64,000 nucleotides of DNA from Bacillota bacterium (GCA_023421245.1 JAEZTV010000027.1:1-64000); one strand, 5' to 3'. Shown: positions 17,058 through 27,012, counted from the stretch's first letter. Numbers and translations are program-made. The notes: generated from the sequence alone by a model not told the origin.

Positions 17058-18269
17058 ATGGGAAAAGCACTTATCATCGGATGCGGCGGCGTTGCCGGTG
17101 TCGCCATACACAAATGCTGCCAAAACAGTGAGGTGTTTGAGGAAATCTGTATCGCAAGCAGAACCAAAAGCAAATGCGATGCACTCAAAGAGGTTTTGGA
17201 ACAAAAGTATGGCGCACATACGCCAAATATAACCACCGCACAGGTGGATGCCGACGATACCGAGCAGGTGATTGCACTCATCGAGCGTACCCGCCCCGAT
17301 GTGGTGCTCAACCTCGCGCTCCCCTATCAGGATTTGTCTATCATGGAGGCGTGTCTTGCCACGAAAACCCACTATGTGGACACCGCAAACTACGAGCCGC
17401 CCGAGACTGCCAAGTTTGAATATTCGTGGCAGTGGGCGTACCGCGAGCGGTTTGAAAAAGCGGGCATCACAGCCTTGCTCGGCAGCGGGTTTGATCCCGG
17501 TGTTACGGGCGTGTTTTCCGCCTATGCGCAAAAGCATCACTTTGATGAGATTCATTACATCGATATCCTTGACGCAAACGCAGGCGACCACGGCTACCCC
17601 TTTGCAACCAACTTCAACCCCGAAATCAACATCCGCGAAGTGACCGCAAGCGGCAGCTATTGGGAGAACGGACAGTGGGTGGAAACCGAGCCGATGGAGA
17701 TTAAGCGCGTTTATAATTTCCCCGAAATCGGCGAAAAGGATATGTATCTTTTGCACCACGAGGAGCTTGAAAGCCTTGCAAAAAACATCAAGGGTATTCG
17801 CCGCATCCGCTTTTTTATGACGTTCGGGCAAAGCTACCTGACGCATTTGAAGTGTTTGGAGAACGTTGGGATGACCTCGATTGAGCCGATTGAATTTGAG
17901 GGCAAGCAGATTATTCCGCTGCAATTTTTAAAAGCAGTGCTGCCCGACCCCGCGTCGCTGGGACCGCGCACCAAGGGCAAGACCAACATCGGTTGCATCT
18001 TCCGCGGCGTTAAGGACGGCAAAGAGAAGCATTACTACCTTTATAACGTCTGTGACCATCAGGAATGCTACCGCGAGGTAGGCTCGCAGGCCATCTCATA
18101 CACCACCGGCGTGCCGGCGATGATCGGCGCGATGCTGGTGATGAACGGCACATGGCAAAAGCCCGGGGTATACAATATTGAGGAGTTTGACCCCGATCCG
18201 TTTATGGACGCACTTGGCCGCTGGGGGCTGCCGTGGCAGGAAAGCTTTACGCCCGAGCCGGTGGACTGA
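17058..18269 (+). CDS. carboxy(nor)spermidine dehydrogenase (Lys9-like)
   Basis: The 403-residue protein has an N-terminal Rossmann loop (LIIGCGGVAGVAIH) and the saccharopine-dehydrogenase fold with the motif DTANYEPPETAKFEY. In the carboxyspermidine pathway this enzyme joins aspartate semialdehyde and putrescine (or diaminopropane), using NADPH. The decarboxylase for its product follows after 3 bp. AAGGTAAGGG precedes the ATG. Saccharopine dehydrogenase itself is the alternative, but the neighbours argue for the polyamine enzyme. Confidence 0.9.
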   Translation: MGKALIIGCGGVAGVAIHKCCQNSEVFEEICIASRTKSKCDALKEVLEQKYGAHTPNITTAQVDADDTEQVIALIERTRPDVVLNLALPYQDLSIMEACLATKTHYVDTANYEPPETAKFEYSWQWAYRERFEKAGITALLGSGFDPGVTGVFSAYAQKHHFDEIHYIDILDANAGDHGYPFATNFNPEINIREVTASGSYWENGQWVETEPMEIKRVYNFPEIGEKDMYLLHHEELESLAKNIKGIRRIRFFMTFGQSYLTHLKCLENVGMTSIEPIEFEGKQIIPLQFLKAVLPDPASLGPRTKGKTNIGCIFRGVKDGKEKHYYLYNVCDHQECYREVGSQAISYTTGVPAMIGAMLVMNGTWQKPGVYNIEEFDPDPFMDALGRWGLPWQESFTPEPVD

Positions 18270-18272
18270 GCC

Positions 18273-19418
18273 ATGAATCTTAGCTTTGATATCGCATCGC
18301 TATCCACCCCTTGCTATGTGGTGGACCGGATTTTGCTTGAAAACAACCTCCGCCATCTTCGGCAGGTGGCGGACAGAACAGGCTGCCGCATTCTGCTTGC
18401 GCAAAAGGCGTTTTCGATGTTCTATTTTTATCCGCTCATCGGGCAATACCTGCACGGCACAACGGCAAGCGGGGTGTATGAAGCGCGCCTTGGCAAAGAG
18501 CAGATGGGCGGTGAAACACACATCTTTTCACCCGCTTACACCGAGCGGGAGTTTACCGAAGCGGCGGGCTTATGCGACTGCATGGTGTTTAATTCGTTTG
18601 GGCAGTGGCAGCGTTTTCAGCAGCGGGCATTGAAGCTGAAAAAAGAACAGGGCAAGCGGTTTGGCATCCGCATAAATCCCGAATGCTCTACCCAAGGTCA
18701 CGGCATCTACGACCCCTGCGCCGACTTCTCACGGTTGGGCGTTACCAAAGAAAACTTCCGCGACGATCTGCTGGAAGGAATCGATGGGCTGCATTTTCAT
18801 ACCCTGTGCGAGCAGAACGCCGACGCGTTGCAAACAACGCTTGCTGCAGTGGAAAAACGGTTCGGGGCATATCTTTCTCGTATGAATTGGGTAAACTTCG
18901 GTGGTGGGCACCATATTACCCGCGCGGATTACGACACCGCACTGCTCGAGAGGGAGATTAGCCGCTTTATGCAAAAATACGGCGTACAGGTGTATCTTGA
19001 GCCGGGCGAGGCGGTAGCGCTTGGTGCCGGATTCCTCGTAACAGAGGTTATGGATATCATCAACAACGGGATGAATATTGCAATTGTTGACGCTTCGGCA
19101 GCCTGCCATATGCCCGATGTGCTGGAGATGCCCTACCGCCCCGAGGTTATGGGTGCGGGTCGGGCAAAACAAAAGGTATATACTTATCGGCTGGGTGGCC
19201 CAACCTGCCTTGCGGGGGATGTTATTGGCGACTACTCGTTTGATGAACCTCTGTGTACCGGCGACCGGCTGGTGCTGTACGATATGGCGCATTACTCGAT
19301 GGTTAAAAACAATACCTTCAACGGAATGCCGCTCCCAGACATCTATGCGGCGGAAAACGGCCGAACGGTACTAGTAAAATGCTTTGGCTATGAGGACTTT
19401 AAGGGCCGCCTTTCCTGA
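18273..19418 (+). CDS. nspC: carboxynorspermidine/carboxyspermidine decarboxylase NspC
   Basis: The 381-residue fold III PLP enzyme is related to diaminopimelate decarboxylase. The PLP lysine is in LLAQKAFSMF, and the family segments FGIRINPECS, HFHTLCEQ and VNFGGGHHI are present. It decarboxylates carboxyspermidine to spermidine, or carboxynorspermidine to norspermidine. It is paired with the dehydrogenase 3 bp upstream. Together these two give a SAM-independent spermidine route in the same cluster as SpeD and SpeE. Confidence 0.93.
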   Translation: MNLSFDIASLSTPCYVVDRILLENNLRHLRQVADRTGCRILLAQKAFSMFYFYPLIGQYLHGTTASGVYEARLGKEQMGGETHIFSPAYTEREFTEAAGLCDCMVFNSFGQWQRFQQRALKLKKEQGKRFGIRINPECSTQGHGIYDPCADFSRLGVTKENFRDDLLEGIDGLHFHTLCEQNADALQTTLAAVEKRFGAYLSRMNWVNFGGGHHITRADYDTALLEREISRFMQKYGVQVYLEPGEAVALGAGFLVTEVMDIINNGMNIAIVDASAACHMPDVLEMPYRPEVMGAGRAKQKVYTYRLGGPTCLAGDVIGDYSFDEPLCTGDRLVLYDMAHYSMVKNNTFNGMPLPDIYAAENGRTVLVKCFGYEDFKGRLS

Positions 19419-19449
19419 AAAACCGGAGTGCGGGTAAGCCCTCTTTTGA

Positions 19450-19478
19450 TTGACATTTCTCCCCTGCCGCTATATAAT
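19450..19478 (+). promoter_or_regulatory. consensus promoter of the alaS T-box transcript
   Basis: A perfect TTGACA (19450-19455), a 17-base spacer and a perfect TATAAT (19473-19478). Confidence 0.85.
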
Positions 19479-19484
19479 GAAGGA

Positions 19485-19756
19485 TGGAATATCGGTATTA
19501 TGGTTACGATGGGGAAGGCTGGGCATCCCTGTGCCGAAAAGAGAGCAAAACAGCACGCCGCATATTCGCGCGTGTCCTGCTGAGAGTTTTGCCGGCGACT
19601 ATGCCTTGCTGCCGCCCTTGAACCCCGCGGGATGACCGCGGCGCAGCGCAGCGTTATGGCCGGCATAAGTGGCAGGGGGGAAGGTCTCCCGTGCAAGCAG
19701 GGTGGTACCGCGGAAACAAAGCTTTCGTCCCGGGTTTGGGGTGGAAGCTTTTTATA
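19485..19756 (+). promoter_or_regulatory. T-box riboswitch controlling alaS
   Basis: The conserved T-box sequence GGGTGGTACCGCGG lies at 19700-19713. It is followed by a terminator stem AAAGCTTTCGTCCC..GGGGTGGAAGCTTT with TTTTTATATTTTT. Upstream is a GATGGGGAAG element typical of the first stem. The specifier region carries GCCGCC followed by CTTGAACCCC, so an alanine GCC codon is presented, matching the downstream alanyl-tRNA synthetase. Uncharged tRNA-Ala would stabilise the antiterminator. Confidence 0.93.
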
Positions 19757-19839
19757 TTTTTACCTTACACAATATTCCATATTTCTGCCCGCAGGGCGAA
19801 AATGACGGCAACAATAATGATTTGGAGGATTCACACAAC

Positions 19840-22482
19840 ATGCAATGGCAAGGCTTAAATGAACTGCGCGAGTCGTTCTTGTCCTTTTTTGAAAGCAAGG
19901 ATCACCTGCGCCTTGAAAGCGCATCCCTTGTTCCCAACAACGACAAGAGTCTTTTGCTCATTAACTCCGGCATGGCGCCGCTCAAAAAGTACTTTCTTGG
20001 GCAGGAGACTCCCCCAAACAAGCGGGTGACCACCTGCCAGAAGTGTATCCGCACGCCGGATATCGAGCGCGTGGGTAAAACCGCACGCCACGGCACCTAT
20101 TTTGAGATGCTGGGCAACTTCTCGTTTGGCGACTACTTTAAGCACGAAGCGATTGCCTGGGCGTGGGAATACTTTACAAAGGTGCTCGAAATCCCTGCCG
20201 ATATGCTGTATTGCTCGGTGTATGAAGAGGATGACGAGGCATTTGAGATCTGGACCAAAGAGATTGGTGTGCCCGAAAGCCATATGGTGCGCATGGGCAA
20301 GGAGGATAACTTCTGGGAGCATGGCTCCGGCCCCTGCGGTCCCTGCTCCGAGATTTATTTTGACCGCGGGCCCGAGCGCGGCTGCGGCAGCCCCGATTGT
20401 GCGGTGGGCTGCGAGTGCGACCGTTTTGTTGAGGTGTGGAACCTTGTATTTACACAGTTTGACAGCGACGGCAAGGGGAATTATGCACGTATGGAGCACC
20501 CCAACATCGATACCGGCATGGGCCTTGAGCGTCTTGCCTGTGTGATGCAGGGGGTAGAGAACCTGTTTGAAGTTGACACCGTGCAGAACATTATGAAGCA
20601 TGTCAGCGAAATTGCGGGTGTTCGCTACGGCGAAAACGCAAAAACCGATGTGTCGCTGCGCGTGATTACCGACCATATCCGCAGCACATGCTTTATGGTT
20701 GGAGATGGCGTTATCCCCTCAAACGAGGGACGCGGCTATGTACTGCGCCGTCTGCTGCGCCGCGCCGCGCGTCACGGCAGACTGATTGGAATCAAAGAGC
20801 CGTTCCTCTATAAGGTATGCGATACCGTAATTCGCGAAAACAAGAGTGCGTATCCCGAGCTTGCTGAAAAGGCGAGCTATATTAAGAAGCATATCGGTGT
20901 GGAAGAAGACCGCTTCGCGCGTACCATCGATCAGGGCATGGAACTGCTCGGCGAGCTTGTACAGGCCGCAGTAAGGGATGGCGGCACCGTATTTGACGGT
21001 AAGGCTGCGTTTCGCCTGTACGATACCTTTGGGTTTCCTATCGACCTCACGCGCGAGATTGTGGAAGAAAACGGCCTTACGGTAGACGAGGCGGAGTTTG
21101 AGCGCCTGATGAACGAGCAGAAGCAGCGCGCGAGAGAGGATCGCAAAAAGTCGGGCGGCATTGCGTGGGAAAGCGATGCCCTGGGCGAGCTTGACCTGCC
21201 CGTGACCGAGTTTGTGGGCTATACCGACTATACCGCCCCCGCAAAAATCCTTGCGATTGTAAAGAATAACGAGCTTGCAGGCAGCGCCGAAAAGGGTGAC
21301 GAGGTGCTTGTGGTGCTCGATAAATCCCCCTTCTACGCCGAAAGCGGCGGTCAGGTGGCGGATACCGGCGTCATTGCAAAGGATGGCGCGCGCCTTGCGG
21401 TCAGCGGCTGCAAAAAGGCCGCCGCGGGGCAGTATCTGCATTCTGCAGTGGTAGAACAGGGCGCGTTTGGAGCCGATGACGCTGTAACCGCGGCAATTGA
21501 TGCGCCGCGCCGCCAGTCGATTATGCGCAACCACACCTCGGCACATCTTTTGCAGTCGGCCCTGCGCAGCGTACTGGGCGAGCATGTGCATCAGGCGGGT
21601 TCGCTTGTTACACCGGAGCGTGTGCGGTTTGACTTCTCGCACTTTGGCGCAATGACAGCGGAGGAGATTGCCGCGACTGAACGTCTTGTGAATGAAAAGA
21701 TACTCGAGGCACTGCCGGTCATCACCGAGGAGATGGCTCTTGAGCAGGCGAAGCAGCGCGGTGCATTGGCGCTGTTTGGCGAAAAGTACGGTGAGCGTGT
21801 GCGTGTTGTTGAAACGCAGGGCTTTTCTACCGAATTTTGCGGCGGAACGCATGTGGATAACACCGCAAAGCTTGGTCTTTTTAAGATTATCGCCGAGGCG
21901 TCGGTTGCGGCGGGTGTACGCCGCATTGAAGGAACCACTGGGCGTGGTGTGCTGAAGCTGTTCGATGAGTTAAACGATACCATCGCGGCTTGTGCTGTAA
22001 ACCTCAAGGCAGGGTCGGTATCCGAGGTTGTCGTACGCGCAGCGTCTGTGATGAATGAGCTGCGCGATAAAGAGCGGGAGCTTGCGGCGCTCGATGCGCG
22101 TCTTGCCGGCTCGCAGCTTGCGGGTATTTTGAAAAACGCGCGCGATATCGGCGGTGTAAACCTGATTACCGCCGAGCTTGCCGACACAAAGGTTGACACA
22201 CTGCGCACGCTGTGTGATAAGATGAAAGAGACGGATGCCGCTGCCGTAGCGGTGCTTGCAAACGTAATTGACGGCAAGGGCAGCCTGATGGTAGCGCTGG
22301 GCAGCGAGGCGGTTGCCAAGGGCCTTCATGCCGGCAAGCTTGTGAAAGAGATTGCCGCGGTAGCCGGCGGCTCAGGCGGCGGACGCCCCGACAGTGCAAT
22401 GGCGGGTGTTGGGGATAGCACCAAGCTCAAAGACGCATTGCTGGCTGCAGAGGATATTATTAAAGCCGCACTGGGCGGATAA
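19840..22482 (+). CDS. alaS: alanyl-tRNA synthetase
   Basis: The 880-residue enzyme has the full AlaRS architecture. The class II catalytic core begins RESFLSFFESKDHLRL with the SGMAPLKKYFLG segment. The editing domain has HTSAHLLQSAL and the metal-binding EFCGGTHVDNT, followed by a C-terminal DHHA1-type glycine-rich domain (GGSGGGRPDSAMAG). ATG 19840 follows TTTGGAGGA. A 57-codon upstream in-frame extension lies inside the T-box leader and is rejected. Expression is governed by the T-box upstream. Confidence 0.97.
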   Translation: MQWQGLNELRESFLSFFESKDHLRLESASLVPNNDKSLLLINSGMAPLKKYFLGQETPPNKRVTTCQKCIRTPDIERVGKTARHGTYFEMLGNFSFGDYFKHEAIAWAWEYFTKVLEIPADMLYCSVYEEDDEAFEIWTKEIGVPESHMVRMGKEDNFWEHGSGPCGPCSEIYFDRGPERGCGSPDCAVGCECDRFVEVWNLVFTQFDSDGKGNYARMEHPNIDTGMGLERLACVMQGVENLFEVDTVQNIMKHVSEIAGVRYGENAKTDVSLRVITDHIRSTCFMVGDGVIPSNEGRGYVLRRLLRRAARHGRLIGIKEPFLYKVCDTVIRENKSAYPELAEKASYIKKHIGVEEDRFARTIDQGMELLGELVQAAVRDGGTVFDGKAAFRLYDTFGFPIDLTREIVEENGLTVDEAEFERLMNEQKQRAREDRKKSGGIAWESDALGELDLPVTEFVGYTDYTAPAKILAIVKNNELAGSAEKGDEVLVVLDKSPFYAESGGQVADTGVIAKDGARLAVSGCKKAAAGQYLHSAVVEQGAFGADDAVTAAIDAPRRQSIMRNHTSAHLLQSALRSVLGEHVHQAGSLVTPERVRFDFSHFGAMTAEEIAATERLVNEKILEALPVITEEMALEQAKQRGALALFGEKYGERVRVVETQGFSTEFCGGTHVDNTAKLGLFKIIAEASVAAGVRRIEGTTGRGVLKLFDELNDTIAACAVNLKAGSVSEVVVRAASVMNELRDKERELAALDARLAGSQLAGILKNARDIGGVNLITAELADTKVDTLRTLCDKMKETDAAAVAVLANVIDGKGSLMVALGSEAVAKGLHAGKLVKEIAAVAGGSGGGRPDSAMAGVGDSTKLKDALLAAEDIIKAALGG

Positions 22483-22521
22483 CAGTTTATTTATATCAAC
22501 GATAAAGGGAGTGAAGGTACG

Positions 22522-22860
22522 ATGGATTGCCTGTTTTGCAGGATTGCGGCGGGGGAGATTCCGTCTAAAAAACTGTACGAGGATGAGCAGGTGCTTGCGT
22601 TTTATGACATCGACCCCAAGGCGCCGGTGCACTTTCTCGTTATCCCCAAACAGCATATGGTATCGGTAGATGAGGTTACACCGCAAAACAGCGCGTCCCT
22701 TGCGCACATTTTTGAGGTGATTGCATCGGTTGCAAAAACCCTTGACCTGCAAAAGGGATATCGCGTGGTAACCAACATCGGAGAGGATGGCGGACAGACG
22801 GTCGCGCACCTTCATTTCCATGTGCTGGGCGGGCGGCCGCTTGCATGGCCTCCGGGCTGA
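22522..22860 (+). CDS. HIT family nucleotide-binding protein (HinT-like)
   Basis: The 112-residue histidine triad protein has the N-terminal CLFCRIAAGEIPSK motif, with the zinc-type cysteines of the Hint branch, and the active-site triad HLHFHVLGG. Such proteins hydrolyse AMP-lysine and aminoacyl-adenylates. Following an aminoacyl-tRNA synthetase gene, clean-up of stray adenylates is a reasonable idea but only inference. GGGAGTGAAGG precedes the ATG. Confidence 0.93.
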   Translation: MDCLFCRIAAGEIPSKKLYEDEQVLAFYDIDPKAPVHFLVIPKQHMVSVDEVTPQNSASLAHIFEVIASVAKTLDLQKGYRVVTNIGEDGGQTVAHLHFHVLGGRPLAWPPG

Positions 22861-22959
22861 TTACAATAAGGGTGTCCCCGTGCGCGCCGATAAAGCGTGC
22901 GGAATTTAGTAAGTGTTCTGCGCTATACTTTGCAGAACCGGAAGGATCAGGTATCATCT

Positions 22960-23499
22960 ATGAGCAAGTCTTACACCTTGCAGGTTGCGGGTTTGACCCG
23001 CGAGCTTCCCTTATGCCCCGTAAACGAGCATCTTGATATTGCGGCGTTTATCATGTTCTCGGATGTGGAGCTTACCATTGCTTGTGCCGCAGAGCTTAAT
23101 CGAATTGCCCCCGAGCACGACGTCATCATCACTGCGGAATCCAAGGGAATCCCCCTTGCGTACGAGATGAGCAGACAGTCGGGCAAAAAGTATTTGCTGG
23201 CAAGAAAGTCGGCAAAGCTGTATATGTCCGACCCCATCCGCGTGGAGGTAAAATCGATTACCACCGCACGCATTCAGGAGCTTTACATCGACCGGTTGGA
23301 TATTACAAGCATTAAGGATAAGCGCGTGCTGATTGTAGATGATGTTATCAGCACCGGCGAGAGCCTTAACGCGCTTGAAAGCTTGGTGGATCAGGCGGGC
23401 GGTAAGGTGGTGGCACGCATGGCGGTACTTGCCGAAGGCGATGCTGCCGAGCGTACCGATATCCAGTTTCTCGCGAAGCTGCCGGTGTTCCCAAAATAA
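22960..23499 (+). CDS. purine phosphoribosyltransferase-like protein (Apt-like)
   Basis: The 179-residue type I phosphoribosyltransferase has the PRPP motif VLIVDDVISTGESL and, upstream, an ITAESKGIPLAYE loop resembling adenine phosphoribosyltransferase. The sequence departs from classical Apt at the N-terminus, so the base specificity (adenine, xanthine or another) is uncertain. ATG 22960 is chosen over an upstream in-frame GTG at 22897 because family members start close to this point and GGAAGGAT lies before it. Confidence 0.8.
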   Translation: MSKSYTLQVAGLTRELPLCPVNEHLDIAAFIMFSDVELTIACAAELNRIAPEHDVIITAESKGIPLAYEMSRQSGKKYLLARKSAKLYMSDPIRVEVKSITTARIQELYIDRLDITSIKDKRVLIVDDVISTGESLNALESLVDQAGGKVVARMAVLAEGDAAERTDIQFLAKLPVFPK

Positions 23500-23681
23500 C
23501 GGCGTGAGGCCAAACTGTAAAGCAACAGGTTTTATGTAGTGCCCTTTGAAAAAAGACGGGTGATACGTTTGAAAAGCGCGAAACTCCTTTTCCCAAAAGG
23601 CTCATCGCCGCCACGGCATCACACTCATTCAATCTGCTTCAATGCGTGCCCGCCACAAGGCGAGTGCGCTGCATTATCGCT

Positions 23682-25970
23682 ATGATCAAACGACCGCTGC
23701 CGGTTATCGGATGTGCCTATCTGCTATCGCTTGCGGTCGTTTTCCTGTTAACCACATTTTCGTGGGCGGCAGGCAGGCCCGCGGTATTTACGTTGATTGC
23801 GGCAGTGGCTCCCGCCGCGGTCTGTATTATTTGTGCCCTTGTGCGCCCAGGCAAGAACATCCTGCGCGTGGTGCTGATTGCCGCGGTAGCATTTTCGATG
23901 GGCATACTGCATGCCCACTATCAAACCGTCACCATACCGGTTAGAGCATCGGCGCTGTATGAAAGCAAGGCGATTATCCAGGCACGCGTGGACGATACGG
24001 CGGGTGTTAGCGGAAGCAAAACCCATTATATAATTTCCACCAGCCGCATTGCGGTATATAACCCCCAAACAGAGCGCTACGATATCACCAATGTACCGCA
24101 GGCAGTGCGTATGCGGCTGACGGTGCCTGCTCCCTTGGACGCGACCTATGGCGATACCATTCAGACGGTGGTAACCATCACCGCGCCGTATCCGGTGGCA
24201 AACGACAGCCCTTACGTTATACGTGATGCCCGCGGCGTTCTTGCATTTGCTTATGCCTACGATGATATTGCTTATGAAAGCCCGAAGCACTACACGCCGC
24301 TTGCCCTGCTGCGCGCCCTGCGTGACCGCGTAACCACCGCGATTGAACGCGCGGTGGGTAGCGATGCGGGTCGGGTGGCAGCCGCAATTCTGACGGGGGA
24401 TAAAGGTGGTGTGAGCGCAGAGATTCTTACCGCGTTCCGCGTTACGGGGCTTAGCCATCTGCTTGCTGTTTCGGGGCTGCACGCGACCATTCTCACGCAG
24501 TTTTTCCTGCTTTTATTGACACTACTAAGGTGCCCGCGCAAGGCAAGCGCCATAATCTGTATGGCGGCACTGCTGCTGTTTGCCGCGTTTACCGGCTTCA
24601 CCGCGTCGGTGGTGCGCGCGGTTATCATGGCAAGCGCACTGTTTGCCGCACACTTGTTTGACCGGCGATACGACGCCGTCAACTCCATCACCCTCGCGGC
24701 GCTGATTATCTGCGCAATCACGCCTGCGGCGCTTCTGTCGCTTGGCTTTTTGCTCTCGTTTGCCGCAACCCTTGCAATCGTACTGCTTGCGCCGGCACTT
24801 GACGCCCTATGTAAGCGCTGGCTGCCGTGGCTGTTTGCCCATGCAAGATGGGCGGTGCAGGGGGTGACGCTTTCGCTGAGTGCAACGCTGTTTACCTACC
24901 CGATTACCGCGTCGGTGTTCGGAGAGATTTCGGTAATTGGGCCGGTGGTTAACGTATTGGTTATCCCGTTTGTTCCGGCGCTTACGGTGCTGACGCTCCT
25001 AACCGGTGTTGCGGGTGTTGCAGGAGTAGGCTGGGTGACAGCCGTTCTTGGATTTTGCACACGGGTGGTCATGCTCATCGTGCTTCGCATTGCAACCCTG
25101 TTTGCGGCGCTTGATTTTGCGTCGGTGCGCGTGGGAGTGCTTGCCGCATGTTTGACAGCGGCGCTCAGTGTGCTGTGCGCGGCAGCGGTGCGGATGGTAA
25201 AGCGGCAAAAACGCCATACGGCAGCGCTGCTGTGCTTGGGTGTGCTGCTCATGGGTATGGGGCTGTCGCTTGCCGGTGTACGCCCGAGCACCGATATCAT
25301 CATCGCGTTCCCCGATAGTGCGCGCACCCAGACCGCGGTGGTGCACCGCGCGGGCCGCGCTGTGGTGATTGCGGGTACCGACACCAAAAGCCGTGCAAGC
25401 GGTGCGGCATATTACATAAGCGACCATGCGCTTACCGCAGACCTGTTGCTGGTTCCCTGCCTGACCGATGCCGCGGCGGCAGTGGTGCGCGAAACAACAA
25501 CGCGCAGTACCGTATCAAGCACGTTGATTGCGGGGGATACCCTCCGTGCACGGGAGCTTTTGGAACTGACCGACCATGCGCGGCTTCTCACGACAGGCGG
25601 CGTTACCGCCCATACACCGGTAGACGGGGTGGTTTGCTATGTGGACAAGCAGCAACAGGAGAAAGCGGCGGTGCTGCTTACTGCAAACGGCAGCTCGGTG
25701 TTGTTCTTGTATCAGGGTACAGATTGCGCACGCTTGCCCTCGCAGTTTCTATCCCCCGACGTATGTGTCGTCAGCGGGAGAATGCCCGTAAATTTCAACC
25801 GGATTGACGCGGGATACTACATCCTGCGCGAGGACCTTGCTCAAAAATACAGCGCCGACCTGTCGGGAAAGACGGTATTGTCGGCACTCGATGACAACCC
25901 GCTGCGTCTGCACTGTGCACAGGGCGGGGAGCTTAGATTGGAGGATACTGCGATTGACGTTTACCGATGA
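23682..25970 (+). CDS. comEC: ComEC/Rec2-like DNA uptake channel with degenerate C-terminal domain
   Basis: The 762-residue protein starts with three hydrophobic segments, then a soluble domain (DUF4131-like, about residues 90-215), then the multi-helix Competence domain. The Competence domain carries the hallmark RVTGLSHLLAVSGLHATI at about residues 255-275. In most ComEC proteins the C-terminal part is a metallo-beta-lactamase nuclease with HxHxDH-type ligands. Here residues about 535-762 occupy that position but the histidine cluster is missing. The start is uncertain: GTG 23646 is also in frame and no good ribosome-binding site is seen. The last bases overlap holA. Confidence 0.88.
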   Translation: MIKRPLPVIGCAYLLSLAVVFLLTTFSWAAGRPAVFTLIAAVAPAAVCIICALVRPGKNILRVVLIAAVAFSMGILHAHYQTVTIPVRASALYESKAIIQARVDDTAGVSGSKTHYIISTSRIAVYNPQTERYDITNVPQAVRMRLTVPAPLDATYGDTIQTVVTITAPYPVANDSPYVIRDARGVLAFAYAYDDIAYESPKHYTPLALLRALRDRVTTAIERAVGSDAGRVAAAILTGDKGGVSAEILTAFRVTGLSHLLAVSGLHATILTQFFLLLLTLLRCPRKASAIICMAALLLFAAFTGFTASVVRAVIMASALFAAHLFDRRYDAVNSITLAALIICAITPAALLSLGFLLSFAATLAIVLLAPALDALCKRWLPWLFAHARWAVQGVTLSLSATLFTYPITASVFGEISVIGPVVNVLVIPFVPALTVLTLLTGVAGVAGVGWVTAVLGFCTRVVMLIVLRIATLFAALDFASVRVGVLAACLTAALSVLCAAAVRMVKRQKRHTAALLCLGVLLMGMGLSLAGVRPSTDIIIAFPDSARTQTAVVHRAGRAVVIAGTDTKSRASGAAYYISDHALTADLLLVPCLTDAAAAVVRETTTRSTVSSTLIAGDTLRARELLELTDHARLLTTGGVTAHTPVDGVVCYVDKQQQEKAAVLLTANGSSVLFLYQGTDCARLPSQFLSPDVCVVSGRMPVNFNRIDAGYYILREDLAQKYSADLSGKTVLSALDDNPLRLHCAQGGELRLEDTAIDVYR

Positions 25971-27012
25971 ACAATCGTTTCGGATGCATATTAAAAATGA
26001 GCCTTGCGCGCGCTTGTACTTTTTGTACGGCGAGGAGGTCTATCTAAAAAAGCAGTATATCGACCGACTGGTTAAGCGGGCAGCGCCCGATGCCGCCGCC
26101 GGTTTTAACTATATGCCGTTTGACGGAAAGGCCGCTGATGTTGACACCATCTGCGATGCCGCAACCGCGCTGCCGCTGTTTGCGGCGCACAAGTGTGTGT
26201 ATGTTGCCGATTTTAACGCAGACCAATACAGCGAAACCGATTTTACCCGCCTGTGCGATCTGGTACAGGATATTCCCGACACTACAGTGCTCGTGCTTGC
26301 GACCCTGTCGCAGGACATTGACGGTAAAAGGAGCCTGTCTGCAAGATGGAAACGCTTTATGAAGCTGGCGGATACCGCGGGTGTGGTGGCAAAGCTATCG
26401 GCGCGCAGCGAGCAGGATTTAATGCGTTACGCCCGCGCGTATGCCGAAAAGCAGGGCGCGGAGATCGAGGGCGCGGCGGTTAAGCTTTTGTGTGAACGCA
26501 GCGAATACCGCATGGAGCAGCTGACGGGTAATCTTGACCGTTTGGCGGCATACCGTCACGGCGGCGAGATTACCGTGGCGGATATTGAACTCATGTGCGA
26601 AAAGGAGCCGGACGCAATGGCGTACGAGCTTTCGGGCGCGGTTGCGTCCGGCGACGGCACGGGGGCACTTTCGCTGATTGCGGCATACCGTGCAAAGCGC
26701 GAGGAGCCGGTTGCAATTCTTGCCGCACTTGCAACGGGACACATCGACTTTTACCGTGCAAAACTTGGGTCACAGGTTGGAAAAGCCGGAAAAGAGGTGT
26801 TCGCTGACTTTGGGTACCGCGGTAACCCAAACCGCTTTTACTATGTGCAAAAGGACGCAGCAAAGCTATCCGCGCGCTACCTTATCGGCGCGCTTGACAT
26901 TTTGCTTGAATGTGACTATGCCATGAAAAGCAGCAGGGCGGACGGCTATGTGCTGCTCGAGCAAGCAGTGCTGCGTATACTGATGCTGCGAACGAATGAG
27001 GGGAAGTCTTGA
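25954..27012 (+). CDS. holA: DNA polymerase III delta subunit HolA
   Basis: The 352-residue clamp-loader subunit starts with FRMHIKNEPCARLYFLYGEEVYLK, the usual N-terminus of Firmicutes HolA, and has the central AAA+-like fold without a Walker A motif. HolA opens the sliding clamp during loading. The start is TTG 25954, supported by TTGGAGG nine bases upstream; it overlaps the comEC stop by 17 bp. The comEC-holA order is common in Firmicutes. It overlaps the next gene by 4 bp. Confidence 0.9.
   Translation: MTFTDEQSFRMHIKNEPCARLYFLYGEEVYLKKQYIDRLVKRAAPDAAAGFNYMPFDGKAADVDTICDAATALPLFAAHKCVYVADFNADQYSETDFTRLCDLVQDIPDTTVLVLATLSQDIDGKRSLSARWKRFMKLADTAGVVAKLSARSEQDLMRYARAYAEKQGAEIEGAAVKLLCERSEYRMEQLTGNLDRLAAYRHGGEITVADIELMCEKEPDAMAYELSGAVASGDGTGALSLIAAYRAKREEPVAILAALATGHIDFYRAKLGSQVGKAGKEVFADFGYRGNPNRFYYVQKDAAKLSARYLIGALDILLECDYAMKSSRADGYVLLEQAVLRILMLRTNEGKS

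Noticed and set aside
19669..19839. Upstream in-frame extension of alaS
   Set aside because: It runs through the T-box antiterminator and terminator and cannot be coding.
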